64,000 nucleotides of DNA, from the NCBI GenBank assembly GCA_009760855.2, contig WPIO01000050.1:2497501-2561500 (forward strand). The letters are read 5' to 3'. Below the pieces are notes generated by a model, which did no database searches, was not told where the DNA came from, and saw only the letters and a program-made list of their open reading frames with translations. Below, piece after piece: positions 11,170 through 23,420 of the stretch. Source of the stretch: Cristatella mucedo. Its lineage: Eukaryota; Bryozoa; Phylactolaemata; Cristatellidae. Position 1 is the first letter of the stretch; each line of letters begins with the position of its first letter. The position numbers and the translations under genes were made by a program.

Positions 11170-12830
11170 TACATCTACTATCAATCACTGTATGAGATAC
11201 TATTTGGTTAGTTCATTACCAAGTGTTCATTACCTTGATGAAGCTGATCACTACTCTAGCTTTGTTGTCAACAAGATTGACAAGATAAGACAGTTATACC
11301 TAAGGTGGAATCAAACCCGCTGAACTTACATTCCTCAATAAAAACCCCGCAATACTCCTCTCCCAAGTATACGTGCAGCACCTCACTGCCGACATTCAAG
11401 GAGGCCACTAGTGACCTCAGAATGAAATTCTGTAACCAATCGAAGAAAACTCAATGTCCTCTGAGCTTATTAGCCTCTCTGTCCTAATTGTAGGATGCTT
11501 ACATATGCAGCTGTCATGCATCAATAACGTGGTCAGTATGTCATTAGCCTCAGGTCATGTTTCTGGACCTTTCAGAAATGATTTTATCGGGTCGATACTT
11601 AGGAAGGCAAAGCTATACGAAGAGGGTTTAAAGTGCTATTGGTCAGTCACACTCCAACTGTTCCTGTCAGAGATACTGGAGCAAGTTGCGGCAGAAAGCT
11701 GAATTATTTTCATAAAGCTTCGAAATTAGCCACTAATTTTTAATCTGGCTGTAGAACTTATCAATTGACAGTATCAGAATTGTGTATGGTGTGTACAGAA
11801 TTTACCTGGAATGAAAAATTGAGTACTGTATCTCTACCTGCTCTGATTGACATTTTTGCCGCGTTCGATACTATTTATCAGAAAGTCATTTTGAAAGTTT
11901 CACATTTGGCGTGGACATTAATGGTTTTGTACAGCAGCGTTTGAGATCTTAGACCAGCAGGAGACTTCACAGTAATGATGCCTGCGGACAATAATCATCT
12001 GATTAACCACTTAAGTATGAGTTACCTCAGGGCTCTGTTCTAAGTTCGTTTTTTTCATACCCTATCCTTCTTGCCGATGAGATCCCCAAGCACAATCTAC
12101 GAATGTATTGCTTTTCAGATGACATTCAGTTTTACCTTTGATTGTATGCCTCCCAGACATCGAGCATGTCAAACTGCCTCAGCTCTCTTGCTGCATGTAT
12201 TGCTGATATCTACACATTCATGACATTAAGCCTTATACAGTTTAATGTGAATAAAACCAACTTACTTGTTATGGGCAAACAAGTTTCATTAACTGGGAAA
12301 CTGATGGCTGACCATCTGTTGTGCCAGCATGTCACCTGCTGAATCGGAGCAAAATCTAAGTGTCCCGTTCCGAAGTGACCTTTCATTAGATGACCACCTT
12401 AGCAACGTGGTCAAGTCTGATTACTTTTAGCTGTATGAAATATCCAAAACCGAGATTGATTATACAAGTATTTTAGATCTAAGTGGGTACATGCAGTTGT
12501 AAAATCCTGCCTACTTTTCTGTCAGTCAAGAGTTTCTGGTCTACCGGCATGTGCTGTTATGCATTGATAGTTATCGTCCCAGTGGCCAAGTCACACCACT
12601 TCAGACCTACCTGCACCGAGTTCCAATCTAGCGAGTATTAGGTAAAGGTTCTGTCAACGACATAATTTTAATTTAATTATTTAATCCACCCTACCTAGTA
12701 GAACTACTTCCAAATCAGTCCTGACATCATGCCTCTAGCTTCTCTGGCCTAATCTGCCTAGCCATTCTTTCAAACGACCTCAAATTCTTTGGTAAGCCCG
12801 ATTAAATTTGCTCGTATTAATTTTTGTTTA
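11170..12830 (+). mobile_element. Decayed L2-like retrotransposon (RT region)
   Basis: Order as in intact L2 copies. At 11.24 kb a degraded DEADHYSSFVVNKIDKIRQ-type linker. At 11.5 kb SMSLASGHVSGPFRNDF (start of RT). At 11.84-11.87 kb an AAFDTI-like site. At 12.0 kb VPQGSVL-like sequence. At 12.7 kb traces of the C-terminal domain. Many stops and frameshifts; the 5' part and 3' hairpin are missing. Confidence 0.7.
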
Positions 12831-13079
12831 CTGAACAATTAAAAAATTAAGAAATGACTGTAAATGCTCTTTAGTATCGAAATATACGAAGTATAGTGGA
12901 TTTCGAACTACAATTAATGTATGCTTGGCCAAAAACATTCAAACATAACAAAACTGAATACACAGTTTTTTAGGACTACCAAATTTAATAAATATTTAAA
13001 GTAAACCTTCTAATTTACTTCTACCAGTAATTTCCATTTATCAAAACTAACTTCAATGACACGAAATAATGATTTCTTA

Positions 13080-13190
13080 GTTTATTTTTAATTATTATTT
13101 TTAATTATTTTTAATTATTTTTTAATTATTTTTATTATTTTTATATATTATTATTATTATTATTATTATATTATTTTTTTCTCATTTTTT
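13080..13190. repeat. ATT-rich simple repeat
   Basis: TTTTTAATTATT units pass into (TTA)n. It may be the decayed tail of a retroposon. Confidence 0.6.
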
Positions 13191-13879
13191 CCTAATTTCT
13201 TATTAATTATTTCTGAGAAATAATTTCTCAAGCAATATCTGATTGTGAAATGATCCAGCAGCATTAACAAAATATGACCTTAGCCAGCAATTACCCATCG
13301 GTAACAGTGACTGCAATAATAGGGTTGTCACTAACCTGGTTAACAACTACTTTATAGTGCTGTCCGTCAACATTAAAGCTCAATGTCATATGGGGAAGTT
13401 ATAATTGCTATTTTTTATTGTAAGCATCATGGACTGCTAGAAATAACTCAACTTGGATAAACTACCATTCAAATGAATGATCTTTCTCGGGTTAGTTGTT
13501 TTCGCGTCTCCTAAAATTCTGCACGTCATACTTACGAGCTCACCAATCCAATACTGCCTGCTTGCTACAGCTATTCACTCTCATTTTAGCCGGTTGCTGC
13601 ATACTTAGAAGAAAATTAAACTGCGAGATACATAACGGTCGGTATTCAAGCGATACCACTCCACTAAAACAGCTCTCCTCCTTGTAACTAACAAAATCTT
13701 ACTCAGCAATGCTAATGTAAATATTACTGCCCTGGCGATTGCGGATCTATTACGAGTTTTTGTTGTTAATTATACTAGTGACTTCATTGAACGACTGAGA
13801 GCAACGATTGTTCTCGCAGATTAAGCACTGGCGTTGCACATACCGTACTGGTTCGGCGGCCTGAAATCCGTGTAATGCT

Positions 13880-14520
13880 GTGCTCAAGTCGAATCCACCC
13901 GACAAGGTTTTTGCCATTCACTTTTAGCTACCTATATAATTTTTCTCAAGCCTACCCAGCTGATTTATCCACCACTAGGCTCAACATCATATTACCCACT
14001 TTTTGGAAACTAACTGATTTCCCAGACCTCGTAATAATCTCAAATCTATTGAAGATCATGCTCTCAGTTCACATACTATCAACTCGCAATTTACTCCTGA
14101 CTTGCGTCACGACATCCCCTGACTGATCCTCGTTGAAAAATAAAATAACAAAAGCATATTTATTATATATATATAGTGTATATGATATTAATTCCTCATA
14201 GTACTGACCATCTTTCTAAGGTTGTTACATTTGCTGATTTATTCATTACAGCATTTAGTGGGTCCTTGTGATTCGCTCTCTATTCGCTGGAGCGTTCTGA
14301 CACTATGCATGATGTCAATAGCCACATTTTAATGCTGACTCTCTGCACGTCACCACAATCATGTTGCTCTTGTTTTTGATTAAGCGTGCAACCAATAACC
14401 ATTCTCTCGCTCTTCCTTTGCAGGAAATTTAAAGTGCCTGTACATAGATTGATTTATCTTAGGGTGCTATATGAGACTTGTTAAGATTAATTTTTATCAT
14501 AGTATTAGTATTGTTAGAGC
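13880..14520 (+). mobile_element. L2-like 3' end fragment
   Basis: Matches the C-terminal domain and 3' UTR of the L2 copies. FSQAYPADLSTTRLNI corresponds to LAPAYLSDLLPHQAKH, then ACGACATCCCCTGACTGATC, GCATTTAGTGGGTCC and CCTTTGCAGG. An AT spacer at 14.16-14.22 kb interrupts it. The terminal ATT tail is recognisable at about 14.49-14.51 kb. Confidence 0.65.
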
Positions 14521-15139
14521 TTGCAAAACCCGATAGGACCAGTTAAGGCTCCTAAGACATCCTCCGTTTATACTGAACCGTTGGGAAAACTGATTGGGTC
14601 GTCATATGCCCCAGCCATTGAGAAATTAAGTGCTTGCCTTGAACATATCCGATCACAGACAATTGAAAACAGACAAACACCTTAACGACGATAAATCTAG
14701 CTCCCAATCACGAGAGAGCCTAAACTTGTAGCTGGACTAGAAGACAGTGCTGTTTTAAAATTTAGCACCATTGAGCAATCGTTTGCATCAAAAGTTCCGT
14801 CACCTTCGACTAGCGGCTAAAATTCATTGGGGAGGTTGAATCCAAAGTTGACCATTACTTCTTATCCTTTTATGTCACTAGGCACTGTATATTACAGTGG
14901 CTTTAGAAAAATGTAACAGGCTTCATGGTGTTTTTTCCGGCTAAGTTATTGCAATGGGCTTTTGCATGCACTATCGGATAAAAGCAATTACCCAGACCAC
15001 AACAGATGGTGATAGCTACGGCTACATCCATAGTTCTTATCCATATAGGTAAGATGGTGAATATTCACAAACTGGATCGTTAATATGAGTCCTGTAATGG
15101 GCGATTCCTTATTCAACTTTCTTTGTCCTTTATTCTTCA

Positions 15140-15950
15140 TTGTTTAGTCAACCTCAAGTGCTGGTTTTAACCCTTCATTAAAGCAATATGTTGCTGTATA
15201 AATAATGCTGTTAAATCAGCTGTCACTTTTTAACTCAAGTAAAAAATGACAGCGGTTTATCTACACTTCTACTTTGCAGAGAGGCACTGCCATTGCACTC
15301 GACTGACAACGGATACAGAGAGAATTATTTCCCCTGAGCAACGAAGCCAGCCGTAGCTTGGCTCTTAATAGCCTGCTAATCTGCTACGCCTGTTTCAGCT
15401 GCCTCGTACCCTCAGGTCCTCACTGAATCATAAATGTTTGCTGTTCCTCTCTTGTGCTTAAATTCAATTGGAAACAGAAGCTTTTGCTCCGTGTGCCTCA
15501 GTGTGCAGAACCCAGTTCGCAATTATAATGCAAAGACATCTACTCTCCTCCTGCCAACTATGGTAGTTTCTCTCGGGCTGTCCAGAAATTATACTTCCAT
15601 ACTACTTAATTCCCCGAAAACGACTAGTTCACACCATTTAGGCTTCTCCCTTCCTCGTTATTGCACACCATGCAATATTTCTGTAATCCTGCCTTCACCT
15701 TTAGCCGCTTTGGCTTTATTTCGACTTTAGAAAGCTTTGCAGCCTAGCACACGCCTACTCTGTGTGGCTTTGTGGATTAATAGCAGCGAAAACGTTGAAT
15801 TTGCCGAGTTAGAAAATCATACAGTAGGCGCAGTAGTCGAGTGTGTCCCATGTGAAGGCAAAGCCGTAACGAGCGAGTTAGCTTTCACACACACCTTTTT
15901 CTACCTGGCTGGTCATCGAACCGCCTGCTTTGGGGATTCAGATCAAACGA
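15140..15950. repeat. Segmental duplication, copy 1
   Basis: This block aligns with 16690-17420 in the same orientation. Shared strings include CTCAACCTCAAGTG, CTGTTAAATC, CACACTTCTACT, CAACGAAGCC/CAACAAAGCCC, AGCCTCCTCGT/AGCTGCCTCGT, ATACTTCCATACT, and GAAAGCTTT.CAGCCTA.CACA. Copies are diverged with many indels. It belongs to the intron upstream of the module C exon at 16.4 kb or its duplicate. Confidence 0.6.
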
Positions 15951-16369
15951 GCTTATTGTTTCGCACACATGAAAAGATGTATCTGGAATGCTAGAAGCTT
16001 GATCTAGCTCAAAAGCTTGAATAAGTAGTCCTTACTTCTGGCCAGACTGGCATGTCAACTGTACAGAGACCTGACCGTGCGAATTGAATTATATGGCTGA
16101 GTTGAAGCCGACTTGATACAGCACGAGCACCGACAGCTAAAGAGAGCCGGCTGGAATTCTTCTATGATTAGACTTTTTACACTATTTGGTATCTAAATTT
16201 GGCTCTAAAAGACAGTTACCTGCTGCTACAGCGAAGCTACTACTAAACCTATTGACTTATGTTACTATCTGAATGCTTCTAGAAAGGAGCAGTATTAATA
16301 CCCATATCATATAAGCTCTTGTGGATTTAGCTCTGAGAATACATGAATAAAGCGTCAATTATACCATAC

Positions 16370-16561
16370 CTTTCGCGCTCAGAAAACTCCATCAACGAGC
16401 TGGTTTCTCCGGCAGCTGCAAGTGGGGCCGCGTCACCACCAGTAACCAATCCACCAGTGGGAACGTCGTTGCTTAGAAAACTGTCAGAGACGCCTCCAAC
16501 CAATGCTTCTGCCTCAATCCAAGAGTTTTCAGTTAATGGATCTCTCAAATTACCTAAAATC
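16370..16561 (-). CDS. Module C exon (192 bp)
   Basis: Seen: donor CGCGAAAG|GTATGGTAT after 16370. Of two possible acceptors, the one before 16561 (TTAATTGTAG) gives 192 bp with phase 2 at both ends; the AG 8 bp further in would break the phase. The product has WIEAEALVGGVSDSF, matching REAEQLLQSVATSF of the 8.3 kb copy, then PLAAAGETSSLMEFSERE, matching SVAAVGETFSFVAPSEVD. It is one codon shorter than the other C exons. The donor GTATGG is the same as in the 8.1 kb copy. A plus-strand open frame over the same bases is a shadow. Confidence 0.7.
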
Positions 16562-16689
16562 CTACAATTAAAGCCAAAACACGCAGTGAGCCATGATGGT
16601 ATTCTAAATAAGGCTGTGGCTTTTCATGAGCTTGGCGCCAAGGCCGTGGTTCAAATAAAGCAGCTGGTGATTAATAATCTCAACCTCAA

Positions 16690-17420
16690 GTGTTGGTGAG
16701 AGCCCTTCATCAACAATATTTCGCTATGCAATTAATTCTGTTAAATCGGCTAAAATTTATTGCACTAGTCAAAGCATCTCAGAGGTTTCGCCACACTTCT
16801 ACTATGATGACAGCCTTAAGATTGCTCTGGATTGCCGATGGTTATAGAGAAAATGATCTCCCCTAGACAACAAAGCCCGCCATAGCTTGGGTCTTTCCTA
16901 GCCAGCTAACTGCTACAACAGTTTCAGCCTCCTCGTGCCTTAAGGTCCTCGAGGGACAATACATTTACTTTCCACCCCTACGCCTAAAAATGCAGTGGAC
17001 AATAGAAGCTTTTGAACTGCTGCTTCGAGACAGTGCAACTCACTTCACTATTTCTATTCCACGAGTTATACTCTACTGGTACCGACTATAGGATTTTCTT
17101 AAACGTCATCTAGAGATACTACTTCCATACTAGTTATTGTCCTGTACACCGCTCGTTTGGCACATTAATAAGTGCCTGTTTCATGTTGTCGCATACGATG
17201 AATTCTTACTGAGATCCTGCTTACTGAGGCTGCTTAGGTGTTACATGGGCTATAGAAAGCTTTCCAGCCTAACACATACTAATTCTGTAAGGAATTTGTG
17301 GACTACTAGCATGAGATACAGTTCGTTAGCCGAATTGGAAAACATACAGTTAGTACATTTGTGGATTGTGACCCTCGTGAAAGCCAAGCCTTAACTAGCA
17401 TGTTAACCCGCAAGCACTCC
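16690..17420. repeat. Segmental duplication, copy 2
   Basis: Partner of 15140-15950. The module C exon at 16370-16561 lies immediately downstream (minus strand) of this copy. No spliceable C exon was seen at the corresponding place below copy 1 (14.7-15.1 kb), so that exon was either lost or never included. Confidence 0.6.
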
Positions 17421-17564
17421 TATCTCTGCCATTCTCCTTCCTTGGATTGAGATCCCAAGGTCTGAATAGGGACCACCAATTGAGGCTTCCAACTCACCGA
17501 ACGAGTGAGGTCCGACTCGTTATTACCGTCATTTGGAGATGGAAAGATAAAGTTGAGCTCGTTG

Positions 17565-17739
17565 TAAATAAATAAATCCTAGCTGATTAAACAGCCTCTT
17601 TTGTATAGTGACAGAAGAGCCTTTACGGCTAACACCACCGCTTGCAGTGGTGATAAAGGATCGGCCTACTGCAGGAATCGAACCCACGACCTCCGGACCG
17701 AGGCCGTGAAAGCAATCGCCTTACCTAGTGTGCCATCAC
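17565..17739 (-). mobile_element. SINE family 2, tRNA-headed
   Basis: On the minus strand it starts TGATGGCACACTAGGTAAGG, has a B-box-like GGGTTCGATTCC and ends with a (TTTA)n tail (seen as AAATAAATAAAT at 17568-17579). It closely matches 53208-53393. It lies in the intron between a module B exon and a module C exon. Confidence 0.8.
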
Positions 17740-17874
17740 GGCTCTGTAGCAATCGACCTGCCGTACTAACTCCTACCACGGCACATCTAGTGGCACATAA
17801 CTTAGCACATTGGTGGGGAAAATGACAAATGGTCATAATGACTCAGTCGCCGCCGCTGCAGCTATGACACTCAC

Positions 17875-18010
17875 TTATTTTCTGTGATCGGTTGGGAGCT
17901 GCTCTGAAACGGCGTCGCCGGCTTCTGCAGCAAAATTGTCGATGCGTAGTCGTGCTCCTGTTGATTTTCTGAGTGAGACCCGGACGCCATACTATGGTGT
18001 ATGTCAATGC
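17875..18010 (-). CDS. Module B exon (136 bp)
   Basis: Seen: acceptor TTTGAATCTCTTAG before 18010, donor GAAAATAA|GTGAGTGTC after 17875, length 2+44x3+2, entry phase 1 and exit phase 2. The product starts IDIHHSMASGSHSENQQE and ends QSSSQPITEN, keeping the SSQPI signature of the 32.7 kb copy. It follows the GC-rich A exon at 19.9 kb and precedes the first module C exon at 16.6 kb (junction Lys). This places the A-B to C transition of the gene here. A SINE2 copy sits about 130 bp downstream in the intron. Confidence 0.65.
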
Positions 18011-18390
18011 CTAAGAGATTCAAAATACGAATTCTCCATGACTTGAAGAGCCATACTAGAATTTGCATGCATCATTTGTCCGTCGTTTACTACTCTGTAA
18101 GAGTCACTTTCGAGGACTAGCCCAGAAGGACCGGACGATAGCTCTGTCGCTAAGGAGTAACACAACTCTCGTTAGTTAATCCGAGGAAAAAGGTGAGATC
18201 TATTGTGGGAATTCTCAAGGCGGATGATCTTGAAGAGCAATAAGGATGCCTCACTGCGATAGAAAAGCTTGATTACTTTGAAGAAAACTTGGAGGTTTGC
18301 CACTGCAGCTATTGATGTGAAGGCAATCTCAGTAACATTCGCTAAAATTCCCCAAGTCGGAAGTCACTTGTCGGAGACTCACTGAAGAAA

Positions 18391-18391
18391 T

Positions 18392-18487
<96 letters not shown>

Positions 18488-18490
18488 TAT
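18391..18490. repeat. Compound (CT)n-(AT)n microsatellite
   Basis: About 25 CT units followed by about 20 AT units, nearly pure, ending in AAATATATGTATATA. Confidence 0.95.
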
Positions 18491-19640
18491 GTATATATTG
18501 CGATCACCAACGAGGGCAACTAGATTGCTCTTTAGTACTGATGCTATAGCAAGGAACTTACTTCTGGTGACATTAAACTTATTTAGACAATCATTAACAA
18601 ATCACTACATTAAACTTATTTAGTCCATCATTAACAAACAATTACTAAATGTATTCAAAGTTTAAGGTTGTGGCGTATTATTGGCATTTGAAAGGTGTTA
18701 GCATGCAGTAAAAGGGCTTGGCTGAAAACGGCTTTCTTTCGCACGGGTCTCTGCATAATCAACAGATGCTGTATAGGCATTTTACGAAAACCAAAGTAAA
18801 ATTTATCGCTGTCCAGGATCCTTAAAACTAGCTGTCATACTATCAGTACCTGCTAGATGAGCGTCGCAAATCGTAGCGAACGTGCTGCAGCAATTAAGCT
18901 TCATGCTTCCTCAGCCATGACATAGCTAACTTACAGACACTCGTGGCCACTGACTGGTAGACTAAAATTAGGAACTCCGCAGGAAAGCATGCGTACGTAT
19001 GCACGCAAATAGCGGACTGACTCGATTATACGCATGTGATAGATTGGTGCAGCACATATTGTCACTGCCAGCACCAATAAAGAAGTTGAAATTCTTTGGC
19101 AACTTAAAAATGTCCGTATTATACTGGAGGTCACGGGAAATATGATTGCAAAACTCAACACAAAGTAGCTGGGCTTAGCGCTGCATCAGTGTGAGCTAAT
19201 TGCAAGTAAATCTGACTAACTTGGCATGTATCAATACAGGAAATACGGCGACAGTAAATGAAATGGCCCGAACCTCGGTCACTAGCTTACTGATCCTGCT
19301 ACGGAAAGGCGCGCTTAAAATAGCCAACACAAGCGCTGTCAATATGCTCGATTTCAATACGGTGCCAAAGCACAACACGTACTCTAAAAGTTAATTTCAC
19401 TCTCTTTGAAGATCTTACACGGGCGAGAAATCAAGTTACTTCACACGCTGCCTCCAGAGGACGCAGCTGAGGACCGGTAGGGCTCACGTCAAAAGCCGGA
19501 TCTCAGAGAATCCGATTCCACTCACGTGCGTCGTGCTCTGCACGTCGGCGCTACGACGGTTGCAGCGAAAGCCAGCGAAAGCAATAGGCCGCGATAGGCA
19601 CGCTTTGCTGCGTCAGACAAGACAGCACAAAGTCTGATGG
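18491..19640. other. Intron between module A (19.9 kb) and module B (18.0 kb)
   Basis: No repeat or exon recognised apart from a short direct repeat near 18.57-18.64 kb (ACATTAAACTTATTTAG, twice). G+C rises sharply from about 19.45 kb toward the exon. Confidence 0.45.
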
Positions 19641-19648
19641 CCGCTTAC

Positions 19649-19941
19649 CGTCAGACTCGCAGCTCGATCCAACGAGCTCATTCCGGGCTAGCAGGTAGCT
19701 TTGACTGTCGAGCATCGCCGCAGCTGCGAGGTCGCTGCTCCCAGCCTCGGCGGACGCCTGCTGGCGGCCGTCCGAGCTCGGCTGCGACGAGGGCAGCGTC
19801 AAGGCGGCTTCCGCTCTCGACGCTGCCGCCGCCGCACCGCCGCCGAACGGCTGAGTGTCGTGCTGCAGCGTCGCGTCCGATTGTCCGGAGAGCCGCATGT
19901 GAGCGCTTCTCGCGAGTGCCATCGTGCTCGTTTCGACGTCG
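19649..19941 (-). CDS. Module A exon, GC-rich copy (293 bp)
   Basis: Seen: acceptor TTTTGCATTCGCAG before 19941, donor TCTGACG|GTAAGCGGCC after 19649, length 1+97x3+1. The product begins DVETSTMALARSAHMRLSG and includes a poly-Gly/Ala run and SDGRQQASAEAGSSDLAAAA, which aligns with EGHQQASSEAGNSQVAAQ of the 42 kb copy. The LLERL/GYPTA ending is replaced by SYLLARNELVGSSCESD. The exon is much richer in G+C than its surroundings. Several long open frames on the opposite strand here are by-products of that composition. It joins the B exon at 18.0 kb (junction Gly). Confidence 0.6.
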
Positions 19942-20640
19942 CTGCGAATGCAAAAGCACACGCTACCATTTACGGTCGAGGCGCGAGTGCGTTCTTTGAA
20001 GCCACTCAACAACGGCTCATTCAACGTCGACCGATTCGCCTTAACATTTGCCTAGGTGTTGTTCGTATTTCGTAAAATGTTTCGCCTCATTACACTTGAT
20101 GAGTAAATCGAACGGTGGCTGCTGGAAAATCCCCATAAAATGTGTTCGTGGCCACTTTTAGCCCAATGAGCTCGCTCGTTGTAAGAGCAGTACTCGATGC
20201 GGCCGACGGAAACATCGCCTGCGGCGTGGATTGCATGCACAGCGAACGTAACTTCAGCTTGAACCGTGCGCCTGGGCTGCTTCGCCGCTCGCCTGCATAA
20301 TATGCAAAGCTCTCGCACGTTCGGCTTGGCGACTGCCGAAGCGGAGTTCCGCTTACCAGTGCCCAGAAACTGCTGGAAACGGTTTCCGCCAATAGGTGAT
20401 CAAATCCTCAGCTTGTGATCGCCGCGTTTTAGATCGAAGCAGCCCCCGAACGCCAAGTGGAGCAAACTATGCAAGCGGACACTGCCTTCGAAGGGTATGC
20501 GAGTGACAGACCGTGCCCAGTCAATGTAACCGCCCCTGCAGCCGACTTCTCACTCGCCTTTAAAGCACGTCCTCATTCGCTTCGGGGTGTATCTGGTAGG
20601 CGACACTTTGATCTTTCACGCAGCCAAGTGCAAGTGTTCG
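19942..20640. other. GC- and CpG-rich stretch upstream of the GC-rich module A exon
   Basis: G+C and CpG are visibly higher than in the surroundings. A minus-strand donor-like GGCACTG|GTAAGCGG lies at 20356, but the frame needed for a module A exon meets a stop 45 bases upstream. It may be a promoter-like CpG-rich region or an eroded exon; neither is shown. Confidence 0.3.
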
Positions 20641-20989
20641 ATTGTGCTTTCATTTACGGCTATGCACGAAATCAAGCTGTTCGATGGTCGTTCGCTGCTT
20701 TTAACGCTTACATCATATGGCTGATTTCCTGCTATTCGCAGTTCATGCGTCAATGGCATCTGTTGCCTTGTTATATCCAATACGGCCAGTTTGTGGCCAA
20801 TATTTGTACATGCTGCTGCTAACTTATGGGCTGCTGCGATTTATAGCGGCAGCATGAAGTAACGAGGCCGGATTGTTACGACGATTACGCCGGAAAAGGC
20901 TGTCGGGTACACGATTGCTGCTGCATACATATCTTTGAGTCCACTTTTGTGTTCTTCGTTGTGTCGCTAACCTGCACTTTTGAGAATAT

Positions 20990-21665
20990 TAAACTGCAAG
21001 TTATTCCGGCATTAAGCTGCAGTGCGGCCGAGTAAGGAGATCCTGCTGGAATACTATCATGTCGGGGAATCATTCGTAAAGTGCCTGCTAAACTCGGAGA
21101 GGAGGCTTATCAAGAAAGGCGTCGAATCAGCTACTTGGCACGTATATGTATTCGTATTCCTTGAAAGCATTCATTGGAAGCGGTGCGCTCACATTCGGCA
21201 GAAGTCTTCCTAAGGCTATGCAAAAAGACAGAGGCCGGGTATGTGCAGCGTCGTCAAGGTTTTTGCACGCCCTGCAGGTGAATAGAGGCTTCGGCAGTCA
21301 GACTTGCGGAGTGCCATAAAAGTGCAAGAGCTGGTAGACCAGAAGAAGCCACTATGAGCTACTGGAAGTGGCCGTGGCAATCGCCGACGATGAGCGGAGT
21401 GACGAAGGTTTGCCAGGCTGCCGCACGTCAGAACGAAAGACGCGGCGTTTCGGGCGGCGACGTTTGACTAGGTGGCGATATCGCGCCATGCAGCTGCGGT
21501 GGTACAACGGGTGGTAGAGATTTGATTGGTCGCTACGACCGGTAGCACGCCGGAAATAGATGAGGCGACGGCCGGAAGAGGGGCGGCAAAGAACGCGGAG
21601 TCGGTGTCCTCGAGCGAGGCAGAGGCATGCGGCAGAGAGGCGGCAGCGTAAGGCATACTTTTAAA
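20990..21665 (+). mobile_element. Fragment of the L2 5' (ORF1-like) region
   Basis: Aligns with 43.34-44.10 kb, upstream of the endonuclease region of the longest L2 copy. Shared strings: CTGCTGGAA, TGGCAC(G/A)TATATG/TGTATGCATG, GGAAGCGGTGCG, CAATCGCCGA and GCAGAGAGGCGG. Coding capacity is broken by stops, so which frame was ORF1 is unclear. Confidence 0.5.
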
Positions 21666-23420
21666 TAACCGTCTTGCATAGCACCTTCTGGTTGCACTAA
21701 AATTAACAGTTTCGGTGCTTTCTGTACAGCTAGGCTGTGAATGCCTACCTGCAATTTAGTCTGAACCTGTTACCGAAGATGGGTCAGAGTTAGCACCGTT
21801 TGTAAGTACTTGTTTACATTCATTTTGATTATAGTGTTGGTATGCTTTTCTGTTGCTTGCATTAAAAACTGTAAACCTTCGTCATTTACTCGTGGTTATT
21901 TGTTTCTTTGCGGCGCATTGGAAAGGAAAATATTTAGAGATTTGATTATGGTGGCTCTCTACAAAATAGGGATGCTATAGATTTTAACTATACAATCTTA
22001 AGGGAAGAATGGAGAGAAAAAAATATTACATATAGTATTGTTGGCTTACGTTTGGCCTAGTGCATTTATCGCGATATTGTTCCTACAAACCAAAATTTGG
22101 CTCCCACCTCTAATTACCAGAATCTATTTGATAAAAAAGCTGAAATAAAATGTCGACAGTTTTATAGATTGATATGCTTAAAATATGGTACAGCGTTCCT
22201 TGGTTTCCTGGTTAAAATAAAGGCCGAGTCGATTTTTAATTTACAAGATTTGCATATCAATTTAGTTAATTACCATTAATTGATACCCTAGAAAGGGATC
22301 AGAAAATGCGGTTCGGCTACTACTCCAGTCCAGTATAACGCCCACAGCGGTTTGTAGTTGTATCCAGCCTAAGAGAATTGTCGCAATTCTTGACCTTTCG
22401 TTTCTGCTGGTTGCAGCTTAAGCTGTGACTCCTCTCTATTTTTAGAGCTTACCTCGCGCTTTACGAAACAGAAGCGCTTGACTGCAGAGTGATGATGATG
22501 AAATATCTCAGTAGTCCAAACAGTTTGCTGGTCCCTGCAGCCTATACAATAGCAAATGGTCAATTTAGATGTACTTCTGCAACAGCTTAACTCTTTACTG
22601 ACGGCCTTCGTTACATCAGATTTGAAAGACTTGGTCCCTACAGCTAATTGCCATGCTGGTTGCAGCTGTGCGAAAACCCCTACAATAGGAAATATTTTAT
22701 CCAGCTACCTGAAGACTCATCTAATAACAATTTTAGAGTTTGAGTTTGGTTATCTGTGTATTCTTGTAGTCGGGGTAAGTCATAAAAACGGTAAACATTT
22801 TACATATGTAGAAAGTTTGTTTTTAAAGATTTGCGTTTTCAAAGATGAACTAAAATTAACAGATTAGTGCAATCGAAATTTTGTTTGGTTGTCAGATAGC
22901 TGGAACACTGTCAATGAAAGAATTAAGAATGTCCTTAAAGTAGTGGGAATTATGTGCCCAACCAAAGTGGAATTACCCAACACAAAGCACCTAAGGTAAC
23001 TAAAGTTATTTCCGCGGAGTTTGGAACAACCCTTTTTCTGAATGAAGATTTCAAATTTGTAGGCTCTCTGTTAAAGACAAGGCACTATATGGAACCACTA
23101 AACGTTTTACGATAGAATGAGCTGCTGAACAGGCTATTTACTTTTATAAATTTAGCAGTCTCTTACGGCTCTCTCCGGTCACATTAAAGTTGGCAGTTTG
23201 GAAGTCTTTGAGCAGTTGGTTGTGAATGCGTACATGCACTTCAGTCTTTACGTGTTTTTAATGACGGGTCATGCTAGCTGCAGTCCATGAGCCTATTTTC
23301 CTGTTTCTTTGCAAGCTCGTCTTACAACAGTGTAATTTTGCATACATAAAAAGCAGTACAAGTTGATTTTCATTAACTCTTGGCTATTTCTTTCCACACT
23401 GTGAGTTCTAGAGGACTCGA
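21666..23420. other. Intronic or intergenic sequence, nothing recognised
   Basis: AT-rich. The open frame at 22556-22867 (+) has no flanking splice sites or recognisable motif. Confidence 0.4.

Noticed and set aside
16343-16699. A 118-residue plus-strand open frame.
   Set aside because: It overlaps, in antisense, a module C exon with good splice sites and a conserved frame; it has no homologue among the other C copies on that strand.
19637-20075. Several long open frames on both strands.
   Set aside because: High G+C makes stops rare here. Only one minus-strand frame has matching splice sites and similarity to the other module A exons.
20356-20420. A donor-like GGCACTG|GTAAGCGG resembling the module A donor.
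   Set aside because: The phase-1 frame leading to it contains a TGA 45 bases upstream with no acceptor in between.
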